DNA of 64,000 nucleotides. It comes from Prevotella vespertina (GTDB lineage Bacteria > Bacteroidota > Bacteroidia > Bacteroidales > Bacteroidaceae). The notes under the pieces are model-generated. The model ran no database searches. It was not told the origin of the DNA and worked only from the letters and a program-made list of their open reading frames with translations. Every line of letters begins with the position of its first letter. The stretch's first letter is position 1. Below, one piece after another: positions 25,358 to 34,893 of the stretch. Location of the stretch: assembly GCF_009728485.1 (NCBI RefSeq), contig NZ_VVIQ01000015.1, positions 1 through 64,000 of the forward strand, in the 5' to 3' direction. The position numbers and the translations under genes were made by a program.

Positions 25358-26575
25358 TTAACTTGGTGCATGTCTATAACAGAAGTATGCGACAATAGCA
25401 AAGATAATGTTCGGTATCCATGCCGCGAGCATTGGTGGTGTGTTGTCTTGGATGGCGAAGGTAGCAGAAACTGTTTGCAACATAATATAGCTGAAGCTCA
25501 ATGCAAGACCTATACCTAACGATAGCCCCATTCCACCTTTTCGCTTGCGAGAAGAAAGAGTCAATCCAATAATCGTCAATATGAAAGAGGAGAACGACAT
25601 GGCTATACGTTTATGGAACTCAACCTCATATTGCACCACATTCCCTGAGCCACGGCTTGTCTGCTTAGAAATATAATCAAGAAGCTCTGGTGAAGTGAAC
25701 GTTTCTTGTTGTCCTTTTGAATATACAAGGTCAGTAGGCTCCATGAGTAGAACCGTGTCCTTAGTTGCTCCACTCTGAATGTGTTCCTTCAGTCCTTTGA
25801 GCGTTCTTATTTTCCAGTTACTTAACTTCCAATGATACTTTGAGTCAGCAATCGTATCATATTGAATCTCCATTGCGGTTAAGTGACTTACAATCTTCTT
25901 GTTTTTGATCTTAACAAGCGAAAAGCCATAACCACGCTTGTATTGGTCGTCATAATTCTGGATATAAGCAGTGGTGTTCTTAGCTACAAATAGTTGGATG
26001 TCCTCCGCAGATGTATTCTTCTTCGAATTACGATATAAGGTTTCAAAGTTCTGTCTGATAACAGTGCCATGGGGGATGACAAAGCTATTGAGATAGAATG
26101 TTAAGCCTGCAATGACTACGCATGAGAGCATGTAAGGGCGCATTAACCTCTTTATAGACACGCCTGCTGCTAACATTGCTATAATCTCCGAGTTTCCAGC
26201 TAACTTAGATGTGAAGAATATAACAGCAATGAATACGAATAGCGGTGAGAAGAGGTTGGAATAATAAGGTATGAAGTTGGCATAGTAATCAAAGATGATG
26301 GCTCGCCATGGTGCGTGGTATTGCGTGAATTTTGAGAGATTCTCATTAAAGTCGAATACAATAGCGATGGAGATAATCAAAAGGATGGCATAGATATAAG
26401 TTCCAATGAACTTCTTAATGATGTACCAATCAAGAATGCCAAGATATCTAGTTGGGGAGATCTTCTTGAGTAAGTTTCCCACCTTATATATATAAGGTAG
26501 GCAAGGCTTAATCCTTTGACTAAGCTTACCTAGTAATCCTTTAATTATGCTTACAATCTCTTTGACCTTATGCAT
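25358..26575 (-). CDS. LptF/LptG-family permease (YjgP/YjgQ)
   Basis: A 405-residue inner-membrane protein of the LPS-extracting ABC transporter. The N-terminus LDWYIIKKFIGTYIYAILLIISIAIVFDFNENLSKF, about residues 43-78, is the LptF/G signature, followed by two more helices (YSNLFSPLFVFIAVIFFTSKL and LSCVVIAGLTFYL), a periplasmic beta-jellyroll-like domain at about 165-300, and three C-terminal helices (about 310-400). It moves lipopolysaccharide with LptB and a partner LptF/G protein; the partner gene is not in the window. It lies between tgt (11 nt) and the helicase gene. Confidence 0.88.
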   Translation of the reverse strand: MHKVKEIVSIIKGLLGKLSQRIKPCLPYIYKVGNLLKKISPTRYLGILDWYIIKKFIGTYIYAILLIISIAIVFDFNENLSKFTQYHAPWRAIIFDYYANFIPYYSNLFSPLFVFIAVIFFTSKLAGNSEIIAMLAAGVSIKRLMRPYMLSCVVIAGLTFYLNSFVIPHGTVIRQNFETLYRNSKKNTSAEDIQLFVAKNTTAYIQNYDDQYKRGYGFSLVKIKNKKIVSHLTAMEIQYDTIADSKYHWKLSNWKIRTLKGLKEHIQSGATKDTVLLMEPTDLVYSKGQQETFTSPELLDYISKQTSRGSGNVVQYEVEFHKRIAMSFSSFILTIIGLTLSSRKRKGGMGLSLGIGLALSFSYIMLQTVSATFAIQDNTPPMLAAWIPNIIFAIVAYFCYRHAPS

Positions 26576-26586
26576 TGTGCGTATCC

Positions 26587-27714
26587 TTAAATTCTTCTTC
26601 CTAATTGCTCAATTACAGATGCCTTCCACTGAACGAAGTCGCCTTGCTCAATGTGTGTTCGTGCGTCTGTTACCAAACGAAGATAGAAAGCTAAGTTGTG
26701 TATACTAGCAATCTGCATTGCTAATAGTTCGCCTGCCTTGAATAGATGGTGTAGATAGGCTTTACTTGTAATTTGATCGATGTCACATCCGTCAGGATCA
26801 ACAGGGGAGAAGTCTTTCTCCCATTTCTTGTTACGCATATTCATCGTTCCATTGTAAGTAAAGAGCATTGCATTACGACCATTACGTGTAGGCATAACGC
26901 AATCGAACATATCAACACCACGCTCGATAGCCTCAAGGATGTTTTGTGGTGTACCTACACCCATCAAGTAACGTGGCTTATCTTTAGGTAGAATCTCATT
27001 AACTACCTCAATCATTTCATACATAACATCAGTAGGCTCACCGACAGCTAGTCCACCAATAGCATTACCATCAGCACCTTGATCCGTCACAAACTTAGCA
27101 GCCTCTCGACGTAAGTCTTTGTAGGTGCATCCTTGAACAATAGGGAAGAGGCTTTGCTCGTAACCATAGAGAGGTTCGGTCTCATTGAATCGTTTGATAC
27201 AACGAGTTAACCAACGTTGGGTCATGCCTAGACTCTTCTTTGCATATTCATAATCACTTTGACCTGGAGGACATTCATCTAGCGCCATCATGATGTCTGC
27301 ACCTATAATGCGTTCGGTATCCATAACATTCTCTGGTGTGAAGAAATGCTTAGAACCATCAATATGGCTCCTAAACTCACATCCTTCCTCTGATAACTTA
27401 CGAATACCAGTTAATGAGAATACTTGGAACCCACCTGAATCAGTAAGGATAGGGCGCTCCCAACCATTAAAGCCATGCAAGCCACCTGCAGCTTTTAATA
27501 CATCTAAACCTGGACGTAGATAAAGGTGATAAGTATTACCTAAGATAATCTGCGCCTTTACCTGTCTTCGTAGTTCTTCAAAGTGTACACCTTTCACAGA
27601 ACCAACAGTACCCACTGGCATAAAGATAGGAGTCTTTATCTGTCCATGGGCTGTCGTGATTAGTCCTGTACGTGCATCGCTTGCGTTATCTGTATGTTGC
27701 AGTTCAAATGTCAT
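26587..27714 (-). CDS. tgt: tRNA-guanine transglycosylase
   Basis: A 375-residue enzyme that exchanges guanine-34 of Asp, Asn, His and Tyr tRNAs for preQ1 in queuosine synthesis. Diagnostic parts: TDSGGFQVFSL at about 91-101 (catalytic-pocket Asp), ECPPGQSDY at about 147-155, GGLAVGEP (about 220), and the nucleophile region GVDMFDCVMPTRNGRNAMLFT at about 266-286. The zinc site that normally reads C-x-C-x2-C is not present: the equivalent stretch is DGCDIDQITSKAYLHHLF, with a single Cys, although the final His (ASIHNL) is kept. Its start overlaps lon by 4 nt (ATGA type), so it is translationally coupled to lon. Confidence 0.93.
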   Translation of the reverse strand: MTFELQHTDNASDARTGLITTAHGQIKTPIFMPVGTVGSVKGVHFEELRRQVKAQIILGNTYHLYLRPGLDVLKAAGGLHGFNGWERPILTDSGGFQVFSLTGIRKLSEEGCEFRSHIDGSKHFFTPENVMDTERIIGADIMMALDECPPGQSDYEYAKKSLGMTQRWLTRCIKRFNETEPLYGYEQSLFPIVQGCTYKDLRREAAKFVTDQGADGNAIGGLAVGEPTDVMYEMIEVVNEILPKDKPRYLMGVGTPQNILEAIERGVDMFDCVMPTRNGRNAMLFTYNGTMNMRNKKWEKDFSPVDPDGCDIDQITSKAYLHHLFKAGELLAMQIASIHNLAFYLRLVTDARTHIEQGDFVQWKASVIEQLGRRI

Positions 27715-30176
27715 TTCTTTGTAGCTTTATTGTCTTCAGATATAGTGAAGTCTACTGGATGTTCTACCAGCTCATCGGTAAGAGCGAAATCCCATACTTG
27801 TTTGATATTCTCAACGAAGTGGAACTCAATACCCTTTCTGTAAATCTCTGGTATTTCTTCAATATCTTTCTTGTTCTCCGAACACATTACGATATCTGTA
27901 ATACCTGCACGTTTAGCAGCTAGAATTTTCTCTTTAATACCACCAACAGGAAGAACTTTACCACGCAGCGTTATCTCGCCAGTCATAGCAGTGTTTTTGC
28001 GCACCTTGCGTTGTGTAAGGGCTGAGGCTATACTTGTAGCAATAGTTATACCAGCGGAAGGACCATCCTTTGGTGTTGCTCCTTCTGGTACATGGATGTG
28101 TATGTTCCATTGTTCAAAGATGCGATAATCAATACCTAAAGTATCAATGTGTGCTTTGACATATTCGAGTGCAATAACCGCTGATTCCTTCATCACATCT
28201 CCAAGATTACCAGTGAGTGTTAACTTTCCTGCCTTTCCCTTTGATAGAGAAGTTTCAATAAACAATATCTCACCCCCCACACTTGTCCAAGCAAGTCCTG
28301 TTACTACACCAGCGTATTTATTTCCTTGATAAATATCACGTGTGAAAGGAGGCTTACCAATGAGATCTTCCAGTGCTTCTGGAGTAATCTTCGTGTAAGG
28401 TAAGTTAGCGTTCATCGCTTGTTCAAATGCCAATTTACGCATTACCTTATTGATTTGTTTCTCTAATTGACGTACACCACTCTCACGTGTGTAACTTTCA
28501 ATAATCTTTTCTAATGCGCTCTTTGTAAACTTTGGTTTAACTTCTAACTGATCTAAGCCCGTATTTTCAAGCTCTTTTGGAATCAAGTGTCGTTTTGCTA
28601 TTTCTATCTTTTCTTCTGTGATATAGCCTGAAACATTGATTAACTCCATGCGATCTAACAAGGGTCTCGGAATCGTATTGAGATCATTGGCTGTTGCTAT
28701 GAAAAGTACCTTTGAGAGGTCATAATCCATATCAAGGTAGTTGTCATGGAAAGCACTGTTCTGTTCTGGGTCAAGTACTTCCAATAATGCAGAAGAGGGA
28801 TCACCATTAATTGTGTTTTGCGTTATCTTATCAATCTCATCAAGGATGAAGACAGGGTTGGAAGAGCCTGCCTTTTGTATGTTCTTGATGATACGTCCAG
28901 GCATAGCACCTATGTAAGTCTTGCGATGACCTCTAATTTCAGACTCGTCATGTAAACCACCTAACGATACACGTACATACTTACGTTTCATTGCTTCGGC
29001 AATACTTACTCCTAAGCTAGTCTTTCCTACACCTGGAGGACCATAAAGGCAGAGGATAGGAGACTTTAGACTGCCACGTAATTGTAATACAGCTATATAT
29101 TCAAGGATTCGCTCCTTGACCTTCTCCATTCCATAATGATCTTTATCTAATATACGCTTTGCACGCTTTAAGTCGAGATTATCAGTTGTATATTCATTCC
29201 ATGGTAAGGCTACCATCGTTTGAAGATAGTTTACTTGTATGCTATAATCAGGACTTTGAGGGTTTAGTGTGTCGAGCTTATCAATTTCTTTTTGGAAGAT
29301 TTTAGCAACATCTTGTGACCATTTCTTATTCTTTGCCTTTTCCAGTAATTCCTTCTTATCTGGTGCAGAATCGCCATCACCAAGTTCTTCCTTTATATTC
29401 TTAATTTGTTGATGGAGAAAGTATTCACGCTGTTGTTCATCAAGATCCTCACGTGTTTTTGAGCGAATATCTTGACGTAAATGTTGAAATTGAATTTCTC
29501 TGTTCAGTATCTTCATCAGTCTGAAGAGACGATCCTTGATGGAGTTCTCTTCCAACATTTGAATCTTATCAGCTACGGGGAAAGGCATTGTAGAGCAGGT
29601 GTAGTTGACAGCAATGATAGGGTTGCCCATGTTGTCAAGTGCAAGCTGAGTATCGTCAGGAACTTCCTCGCTCCCATGAATATACTCCTTAGCTACTAAC
29701 TTCATGTCTTCTACAGCAGTAATGAATTCCTTATCTTTCTTAGGATCCATTTCTTCTTGCAGCGCCTCAGTAAAACCTTTCATGTAAGGTGATTTGGTCG
29801 TTATCTCTTTGATACGACATTTGCCAAATCCTTGTAAAATAATGGTTTTGTTATCTCCCTCATAATTGCCCGGCATATCAAACGCACGTACATAGCGTGC
29901 ATAGATACCTGTTTTATAGATGTCGTCCTCTTGTGGCTCATTGACATTGCTATCCTTCTGACTTACAATGGCAATGATGGTTTCTGGATTTTTCTCCAAA
30001 TATTTTACCAATGCTAATGTTGCCTTTCTTCCAACAAGGATGGGGGAAAGGATTCCAGGGAACATTACGAGGTTGCGGGTTACGAATATGGGGATTTCAC
30101 CATTAACTTTGATATTTAAGTCAGGTAAGTCGCCTTCGTAATCTGTAAACATCTGTATTGAGCTATTTTGTTTCAT
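27711..30176 (-). CDS. lon: ATP-dependent Lon protease
   Basis: An 821-residue AAA+ serine protease that degrades misfolded and regulatory proteins in the cytosol. The N-terminal substrate domain (about 25-230) starts [16 protein letters not shown]. The Walker A motif GPPGVGKTS is at about 378-386, Walker [10 protein letters not shown] follows, and the protease domain has catalytic Ser707 in PKDGPSAG and Lys750 in GGIKEK. The length is normal for Bacteroidota Lon. It is the first gene of an operon with tgt, an lptF/G gene and the helicase gene, led by a TAACTTTG -7 box about 30 nt before the start codon. No CIRCE-like or other heat-shock operator is seen. Confidence 0.96.
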   Translation of the reverse strand: MKQNSSIQMFTDYEGDLPDLNIKVNGEIPIFVTRNLVMFPGILSPILVGRKATLALVKYLEKNPETIIAIVSQKDSNVNEPQEDDIYKTGIYARYVRAFDMPGNYEGDNKTIILQGFGKCRIKEITTKSPYMKGFTEALQEEMDPKKDKEFITAVEDMKLVAKEYIHGSEEVPDDTQLALDNMGNPIIAVNYTCSTMPFPVADKIQMLEENSIKDRLFRLMKILNREIQFQHLRQDIRSKTREDLDEQQREYFLHQQIKNIKEELGDGDSAPDKKELLEKAKNKKWSQDVAKIFQKEIDKLDTLNPQSPDYSIQVNYLQTMVALPWNEYTTDNLDLKRAKRILDKDHYGMEKVKERILEYIAVLQLRGSLKSPILCLYGPPGVGKTSLGVSIAEAMKRKYVRVSLGGLHDESEIRGHRKTYIGAMPGRIIKNIQKAGSSNPVFILDEIDKITQNTINGDPSSALLEVLDPEQNSAFHDNYLDMDYDLSKVLFIATANDLNTIPRPLLDRMELINVSGYITEEKIEIAKRHLIPKELENTGLDQLEVKPKFTKSALEKIIESYTRESGVRQLEKQINKVMRKLAFEQAMNANLPYTKITPEALEDLIGKPPFTRDIYQGNKYAGVVTGLAWTSVGGEILFIETSLSKGKAGKLTLTGNLGDVMKESAVIALEYVKAHIDTLGIDYRIFEQWNIHIHVPEGATPKDGPSAGITIATSIASALTQRKVRKNTAMTGEITLRGKVLPVGGIKEKILAAKRAGITDIVMCSENKKDIEEIPEIYRKGIEFHFVENIKQVWDFALTDELVEHPVDFTISEDNKATKK

Positions 30177-30204
30177 AAAGTTTTGTTATACCTATATTAG
30201 CTTG

Positions 30205-30212
30205 CAAAGTTA
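30205..30212 (-). promoter_or_regulatory. -7 box of the lon operon
   Basis: The complement reads TAACTTTG in the context GTAACTTTGCAAG, 28 nt before the lon ATG. Confidence 0.6.
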
Positions 30213-30296
30213 CAAAATAAAAGCGAAAGACAGAAGAATTAGTGTGCTTTAATGTTTTGTAACCTTGATGCAATTCTATGGTGATGAGTTGTTTTC

Positions 30297-31010
30297 TTAC
30301 TTAATGTAAAAATCTTTAGTGAGATGGTGGTACCACTCTGAACGCTCTCCATTGTCTTGCATTAATGTTACGTTTGTCTCTTCTTTCGGTGCGGTTAATG
30401 TTTTTTTTAATTCGAGTAAACACCGTTTAGGTGACTTGGATTCTTTTGTTTTTATATTAACAACTTTAGTGGTTGATAATCCACAAAATACAGCCTCTGA
30501 CTCTATAATAATTTTATTGTCTGATGGAATAATGATAGAGAGAAGCCCTCCATCTTTCAATAGGCGTGATGCGTGATGTAGTAAATCATGGGGTGTTAAA
30601 GTGTCTGTGTGTCTTGCAATAGTCCTTTCTTGTAAAGGGCTTTTTAATGATTTTATAAAGTAGGGGGGATTACTCACAATCGCATCATAAATGTTGTCAA
30701 AGTCAGTTTTGAATGTATCTGGATGATACTCTTGCAGAGAAGTATGGATGAGACTAATTCTATTATTAAATGGCGATAATAGTGTGTTGGTCGTTGCATC
30801 TTCTAATGTTTTAGCGTCGATTTCTATAGCATCAATGTAGGCATTAGGAAAACGCTGAGCCATCATTAATGCTAGAAGTCCAGTTCCTGTTCCAATATCT
30901 AATATCCTTGCGCCACCTTGCGCCCATGCTCCAAGGAGTATACCATCAGTGCCAACTTTCATAGCAGAATGTTCTTGGGTGATATGAAAATTTTTTAGTG
31001 TAAAGCCCAT
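30297..31010 (-). CDS. trmN6: tRNA1(Val) (adenine-37-N6)-methyltransferase
   Basis: A 237-residue SAM-dependent methyltransferase. The start FTLKNFHITQEHSAMKVGTDGILLGAW (residues 3-29) is the YfiC/TrmN6 signature. SAM-binding motif I ILDIGTGTGLLALMMAQR lies at about 35-52 and the adenine-N6 motif SNPPYF (NPPY) at about 113-118. It methylates A37 of tRNA-Val (UAC in E. coli), and the window carries a tRNA-Val(TAC). The start codon lies 17 nt after the lipid-kinase stop, so the two form an operon. Confidence 0.9.
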   Translation of the reverse strand: MGFTLKNFHITQEHSAMKVGTDGILLGAWAQGGARILDIGTGTGLLALMMAQRFPNAYIDAIEIDAKTLEDATTNTLLSPFNNRISLIHTSLQEYHPDTFKTDFDNIYDAIVSNPPYFIKSLKSPLQERTIARHTDTLTPHDLLHHASRLLKDGGLLSIIIPSDNKIIIESEAVFCGLSTTKVVNIKTKESKSPKRCLLELKKTLTAPKEETNVTLMQDNGERSEWYHHLTKDFYIK

Positions 31011-31027
31011 TCTTCTTATTGGTACAG

Positions 31028-32059
31028 TTATATATTCAACTTACGTAATATTGTCTTGTTGATAGCTTGCACCTTTCTACTTTGTTTGGTGATATCCTGC
31101 CTCATTAAGTCAATGTTATAGAAAATTTCAGAGAAAGCTGTTTGTAGTATATTGGGCTGCCTGCGTGTCTTATCAGCATTGTGGTTAATCACGATGTTGA
31201 TTCCCTTTGACACAATAGATATATCAACGTCAGCACCAGAAAGTACGGGATCTCCATCGTAGTGGATTACTCCTTCTTTCTTTCGGTGGATATGTATTTT
31301 CTTTGCTTTGAAAGTTTTGATTTTGAGGTTCTTGTCAAGAGTTTTGTTAAAGAGTTCAATAGCTACTTGTGGTGCCTCAATAATATCGAAAGGTTCCATG
31401 ATAATGATGTCTAATAGTCCATCACTCATAGAAGCTTGAGGAGCTATGTAAGCGTTGTTACCATATTGTGAAGCATTGGCGGCTGATACAAGGAAGGCTT
31501 TGTAGCGTTTAACACCATTTTCATCTTCTATCTCATAAGTTTCTGGTTGGTATTTGAGTCCTTCTTCCAAAACTTTTTGCATGTAGGTGATAGGTCCTCG
31601 TTTACCAGCTTGAGCAAATTGCATTGATATAAATGCGTCGAAGCCCATACCACAGGTACAGAAGAAAGGGTGCTCATTAATGATACCATAATCTAAGGCT
31701 CTAATTTCGCATTCATTTATGATATCTATACATTTCTTGAGATTCATCGGTAGATTTAAATGGCGTGCAAGTCCATTACCTGACCCACAGGGTAAGATTG
31801 CCATAGCTGTCGATGTGTTAATTAATGATTTACCGATTTCGTTTACGGTCCCATCACCCCCAATAGCAACGACAATATTGACGCCCTCTTTTACTGCTTG
31901 TTTTGCTAACTCTGTGGCATGTCCTGCATATTGTGTTTCTAATATGTTGTAATCAAATTCACTTTTGTTAAGTCGTTCTTCAATAAGATCGGGAATACCA
32001 GCCTTGCTGATAGTTCCTGATATAGGATTAAGAATGAAAACGATTCTTTTCTTATTCAT
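31028..32059 (-). CDS. diacylglycerol kinase-family lipid kinase (YegS/BmrU-like)
   Basis: A 343-residue lipid kinase of the DAGK catalytic family. Motifs: IVFILNPISGT at about 5-15, VVAIGGDGTVNEIGKSLI at about 62-79 (nucleotide-binding GGDGT), LPCGSGNGLARHL at about 88-100, and the C-terminal beta domain with MSDGLLDIIIMEP at about 212-224. It phosphorylates diacylglycerol or a sphingoid-type lipid. It is divergent from the serine palmitoyltransferase gene, with about 190 nt between the two start codons. A sphingolipid link is therefore possible, but it is inferred from neighbourhood only. Confidence 0.85.
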   Translation of the reverse strand: MNKKRIVFILNPISGTISKAGIPDLIEERLNKSEFDYNILETQYAGHATELAKQAVKEGVNIVVAIGGDGTVNEIGKSLINTSTAMAILPCGSGNGLARHLNLPMNLKKCIDIINECEIRALDYGIINEHPFFCTCGMGFDAFISMQFAQAGKRGPITYMQKVLEEGLKYQPETYEIEDENGVKRYKAFLVSAANASQYGNNAYIAPQASMSDGLLDIIIMEPFDIIEAPQVAIELFNKTLDKNLKIKTFKAKKIHIHRKKEGVIHYDGDPVLSGADVDISIVSKGINIVINHNADKTRRQPNILQTAFSEIFYNIDLMRQDITKQSRKVQAINKTILRKLNI

Positions 32060-32091
32060 AGTGCTGTATGGTCAGAGTATAGTTCCTCCGG

Positions 32092-32099
32092 CAAAGTTA
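32092..32099 (-). promoter_or_regulatory. -7 box of the lipid-kinase gene
   Basis: The complement reads TAACTTTG, 32 nt before the ATG. Confidence 0.55.
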
Positions 32100-32194
32100 C
32101 ACATTAATCTTATATCTTATTGAAAAAGTGGTATGAAAAAAACTTTAAAAAGCACTTTTCTAATCAAATTGTTCTTTTTGTCGTACAAAGTTAG

Positions 32195-32202
32195 TATCTT
32201 TG
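32195..32202 (+). promoter_or_regulatory. -7 box of spt
   Basis: TATCTTTG followed by CAACC. The leader is about 45 nt. A -33 candidate (TTG at 32169-32171) has a spacer of 23 nt, longer than usual. Confidence 0.55.
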
Positions 32203-32252
32203 CAACCTAAAATAATTATTATGTAGTCGTTGGCTACACCATATTAAATATA

Positions 32253-33443
32253 ATGGGACAGTTACAAGATAAGTACAAAAGTTACCGTGATCCGCAGAAG
32301 TTTATAGAAGCAGGAGTTTATCCTTATTTCCGCGAGATTACGAGTAAGCAAGGAACAGAAGTTACAGATATCGATGGAAACGAGATTCTCATGTTTGGCT
32401 CTAATGCCTATACGGGTCTGCCAAATGATCAGCGTGTTATAGACGCAGCACATCGTGCTTTAGACAAGTATGGTACTGGGTGTGCAGGTAGTCGTTTCTT
32501 GAATGGAACATTGGATCTTCATGTTCAATTAGAGAAAGAACTTGCAGCTTTTGAAGGAAAGGATGAAGCTCTTGTTTTCTCTACTGGTTTCTCCGTCAAT
32601 GCTGGCGTTCTAGCAATGGTTGTTGGGCGTGGTGATTATATTATTTGCGACGATCGTGATCATGCTAGTATTGTTGATGGTCGTCGTTTGAGTTTCGCAA
32701 CTCAACTTCACTATAAGCATAATGATATGGTGGATTTGGAGCGTGTTCTCCAGAAACTTCCGCATGAGGCTGTGAAACTTATCGTTGTAGATGGTGTCTT
32801 CTCAATGGAAGGTGATTTAGCTAATCTACCAGAGATTGTGAAACTGAAGCATAAATACAACTGCTCTATTATGGTTGATGAGGCACATGGTTTAGGTGTG
32901 TTTGGTCGTCAGGGTAGGGGCGTTTGTGATCATTTCCATGTAACAGATGAAGTCGATTTGATCATGGGAACGTTCTCAAAGAGTCTTGCATCAATAGGTG
33001 GTTTTATTGCAGGAGACAAGGATACAATCAATTATCTTCGTCATACATGTCGTACATACATCTTCTCTGCAAGTAATACACCTTCAGCTACAGCTGCGGC
33101 TTTAGAGGCTCTTCATATCTTGGAAAATGAACCAGAGCGTATAGAACATTTATGGAAAGTTACAAACTATGCTTTGAAGCGTTTCAAGGAGGAGGGTTTC
33201 GAGATTGGTGAGACAGAGAGTCCGATCATTCCACTTTATGTTCGTGATATACAGAAGACTTTTATTGTAACGAAGTTGGCATATGAGGCAGGTGTGTTTA
33301 TCAACCCTGTTATTCCTCCTGCTTGTGCACCTCAAGATACACTTGTTCGTTTTGCTTTGATGGCTACTCATACAGAGGAGCAGGTTGAACGTGGCGTACA
33401 GGCGTTGAAGAAGATTTTTAAAGAAGAAGGTGTCATTAAGTAG
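32253..33443 (+). CDS. spt: serine palmitoyltransferase (alpha-oxoamine synthase)
   Basis: A 396-residue PLP enzyme that condenses serine with a fatty acyl-CoA to 3-ketosphinganine, the first step of Bacteroidota sphingolipid synthesis. Family motifs: GSNAYTGLPNDQRV at about 49-62, GTGCAGSRFLNGTLDLH at about 74-90, the PLP-phosphate region FSTGFSVNAG, DEAHGLGVFGRQGRG at about 209-223 (PLP-contacting Asp and His), and the Schiff-base lysine Lys243 in GTFSKSLASIGG. Sequence features match the Bacteroides and Porphyromonas SPT rather than KBL or BioF (long N-terminal KYKSYRDPQKFIEAGVYPYF). It is monocistronic with its own terminator. Confidence 0.9.
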   Translation: MGQLQDKYKSYRDPQKFIEAGVYPYFREITSKQGTEVTDIDGNEILMFGSNAYTGLPNDQRVIDAAHRALDKYGTGCAGSRFLNGTLDLHVQLEKELAAFEGKDEALVFSTGFSVNAGVLAMVVGRGDYIICDDRDHASIVDGRRLSFATQLHYKHNDMVDLERVLQKLPHEAVKLIVVDGVFSMEGDLANLPEIVKLKHKYNCSIMVDEAHGLGVFGRQGRGVCDHFHVTDEVDLIMGTFSKSLASIGGFIAGDKDTINYLRHTCRTYIFSASNTPSATAAALEALHILENEPERIEHLWKVTNYALKRFKEEGFEIGETESPIIPLYVRDIQKTFIVTKLAYEAGVFINPVIPPACAPQDTLVRFALMATHTEEQVERGVQALKKIFKEEGVIK

Positions 33444-33483
33444 AAGTTTCTTCTAATTGATATTTTCGTCACTGAAATAGAGG

Positions 33484-33520
33484 AGAAGGTTGTGTGTTAT
33501 TACGCAATCTTCTTTTTTTA
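33484..33520 (+). terminator. terminator of spt
   Basis: Stem AGAAGGTTGTGT / ACGCAATCTTCT (with G-T pairs), followed by a run of seven or more T, about 40 nt beyond the stop. Confidence 0.8.
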
Positions 33521-33603
33521 TTTTTTCTATGTTCACTTTTTTGAAATCCAAGTTTTCCTAATCACGTTAATCAGAATCTTTTGTAGTGCATTTACCTTTT
33601 GAC

Positions 33604-33713
33604 TCTGACCTTGCTAACGCTAATTTCTGACCTTGCTAAGGTTAATCTTTGAGTTTGCTAATGCTAATCTTTGACGCTAAGAACGCTTATCTCTAAGCAT
33701 ACGAGCACTAACT
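33604..33713. repeat. tandem array, 22-bp period, five units
   Basis: Units start at 33604, 33626, 33648, 33670 and 33692. The first three share a core CTGACCTTGCTAACGCTAAT or close variants, and the later units are more diverged (TTTGACGCTAAGAACGC). There are no spacers. Confidence 0.75.
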
Positions 33714-33749
33714 TCTGAAACTTTTTGGGGCAATCTCGCGATCTGCACT

Positions 33750-33767
33750 CCCCTCCTTTCGGAGGGG
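33750..33767. repeat. GC-rich hairpin, REP-like
   Basis: CCCCTCC-TTTC-GGAGGGG, followed by TCGGGGGAGG. It stands out in an AT-rich region. Similar intergenic hairpins occur in other Bacteroidota, but I cannot check copy number here. Confidence 0.55.
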
Positions 33768-33808
33768 TCGGGGGAGGCTGTAGAGGTTGGGTAGGGCTTT
33801 TTTATTCC

Positions 33809-33991
33809 CAATCACACAATCACAATCACAAAATCACAAAAAGGATTTTCAACGTGTAAAAAGGGATTCCTAATATAATATAATACCTTATTAATAAATA
33901 ATAATATATAATGATACATTATTTACATAAAGAAAAAGCATAATACTACCATAATTGATTTTGTGATTTTATGATTGTGATTTTGTGATTG
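33809..33991. repeat. long inverted repeat with AT-rich loop
   Basis: The left arm 33809-33842 and right arm 33955-33991 are near-perfect reverse complements built of CAATCACA/AAATCACA motifs, about 34 bp with two or three mismatches. The 112-nt loop is AT-rich. It is either a large cruciform or a MITE-like remnant. Confidence 0.75.
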
Positions 33992-34248
33992 ATATGAATT
34001 TCAGTTGTTTTCATTTTTGATATTTCTTATTTGCTAAACTCTTTGTTGCAAAATACCCTTTAAAAAGTAAATTTGAATTGAAATAATACAGACGATGATG
34101 GAATATATATTTTTGCAGTATTTTGTCCTATGTAGGTGTAGATAAATATATAGTGTTGTTTATCAGGATTTTACATATATTCTTGGGATGCCCAAAGTTC
34201 TTTGTTTAAAAAATAAATGAACTTTTTGATAGAAAAATCGCAGAAACA

Positions 34249-34280
34249 TTTGGTAGTTTCAAAAAAAAGTACTACCTTTG
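34249..34280 (+). promoter_or_regulatory. promoter of the five-tRNA cluster
   Basis: TTTG at 34249-34252, a 20-nt spacer and TACCTTTG at 34273-34280: a textbook Bacteroidota promoter. Transcription would start about 37 nt before tRNA-Pro. Confidence 0.75.
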
Positions 34281-34324
34281 CACTCGCAATTCAGAAATAC
34301 TGCTAATAATTTCTGGATATGCAA

Positions 34325-34398
34325 CGGGGCGTAGCGCAGCCCGGTAGCGCTCCTGGTTTGGGACCAGGCGGCCGCAGGTTCGAATCCTGTCGCCCCGA
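34325..34398 (+). tRNA. tRNA-Pro (TGG)
   Basis: 74 nt, acceptor CGGGGCG/CGCCCCG, discriminator A. The anticodon stem-loop CCTGG-TTTGGGA-CCAGG gives anticodon TGG. T arm GGTTCGAATCC. Confidence 0.96.
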
Positions 34399-34434
34399 CA
34401 ATCATCAATCTTTAGAGTAAGTAGATGTTTTATT

Positions 34435-34507
<73 letters not shown>

Positions 34508-34548
34508 CTTTGATATTCTGAAAGGCTTTTAGTTATCTCAAAACTAAT

Positions 34549-34630
34549 GCCCAGGTGGCGGAATTGGTAGACGCGCACGTTTCAGGTGCGTGTGTTTCAC
34601 GACGTGCAGGTTCGAGTCCTGTTCTGGGCA
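34549..34630 (+). tRNA. tRNA-Leu (CAG)
   Basis: 82 nt with a long variable arm, acceptor GCCCAGG/TCTGGGC (one G-T pair), discriminator A. The anticodon loop TTTCAGG gives anticodon CAG. T arm GGTTCGAGTCC. Confidence 0.95.
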
Positions 34631-34660
34631 CGGAAGTTCTTTGAATATTATAGGCATATT

Positions 34661-34744
34661 GGAGAGGTGGCGGAATTGGTAGACGCGCTACTTTGAGGGG
34701 GTAGTGAAAATTGATTCGTGGGAGTTCGAGTCTCCTCCTCTTCA
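34661..34744 (+). tRNA. tRNA-Leu (GAG)
   Basis: 84 nt with a long variable arm. Acceptor GGAGAGG/CCTCTTC with discriminator A. Anticodon stem CTACT/GGTAG around loop TTGAGGG gives anticodon GAG. T arm GAGTTCGAGTCTC. The stem has a G-T closing pair. Confidence 0.92.
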
Positions 34745-34780
34745 CATGCAGATTTTGGTAAGTAATTACTTACATTGTAT

Positions 34781-34853
<73 letters not shown>

Positions 34854-34893
34854 CTTATTTGTTAGAAAGAGAAACATACATAACATTATCTTT

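Larger units (their letters stand above)
33444..34324. other. 881-nt intergenic region between spt and the tRNA cluster
   Basis: It contains, in order, the spt terminator, a 22-bp periodic array (33604-33713), a GC-rich hairpin (33750-33767), a long inverted repeat (33809-33991), and the tRNA promoter at 34249-34280. No protein-coding frame is convincing. Confidence 0.7.

Noticed and set aside
34533..34745. minus-strand frame of 70 codons across the tRNA-Leu genes
   Set aside because: It is entirely antisense to two real tRNAs (peptide RTGLEPARRE), a well-known spurious prediction.
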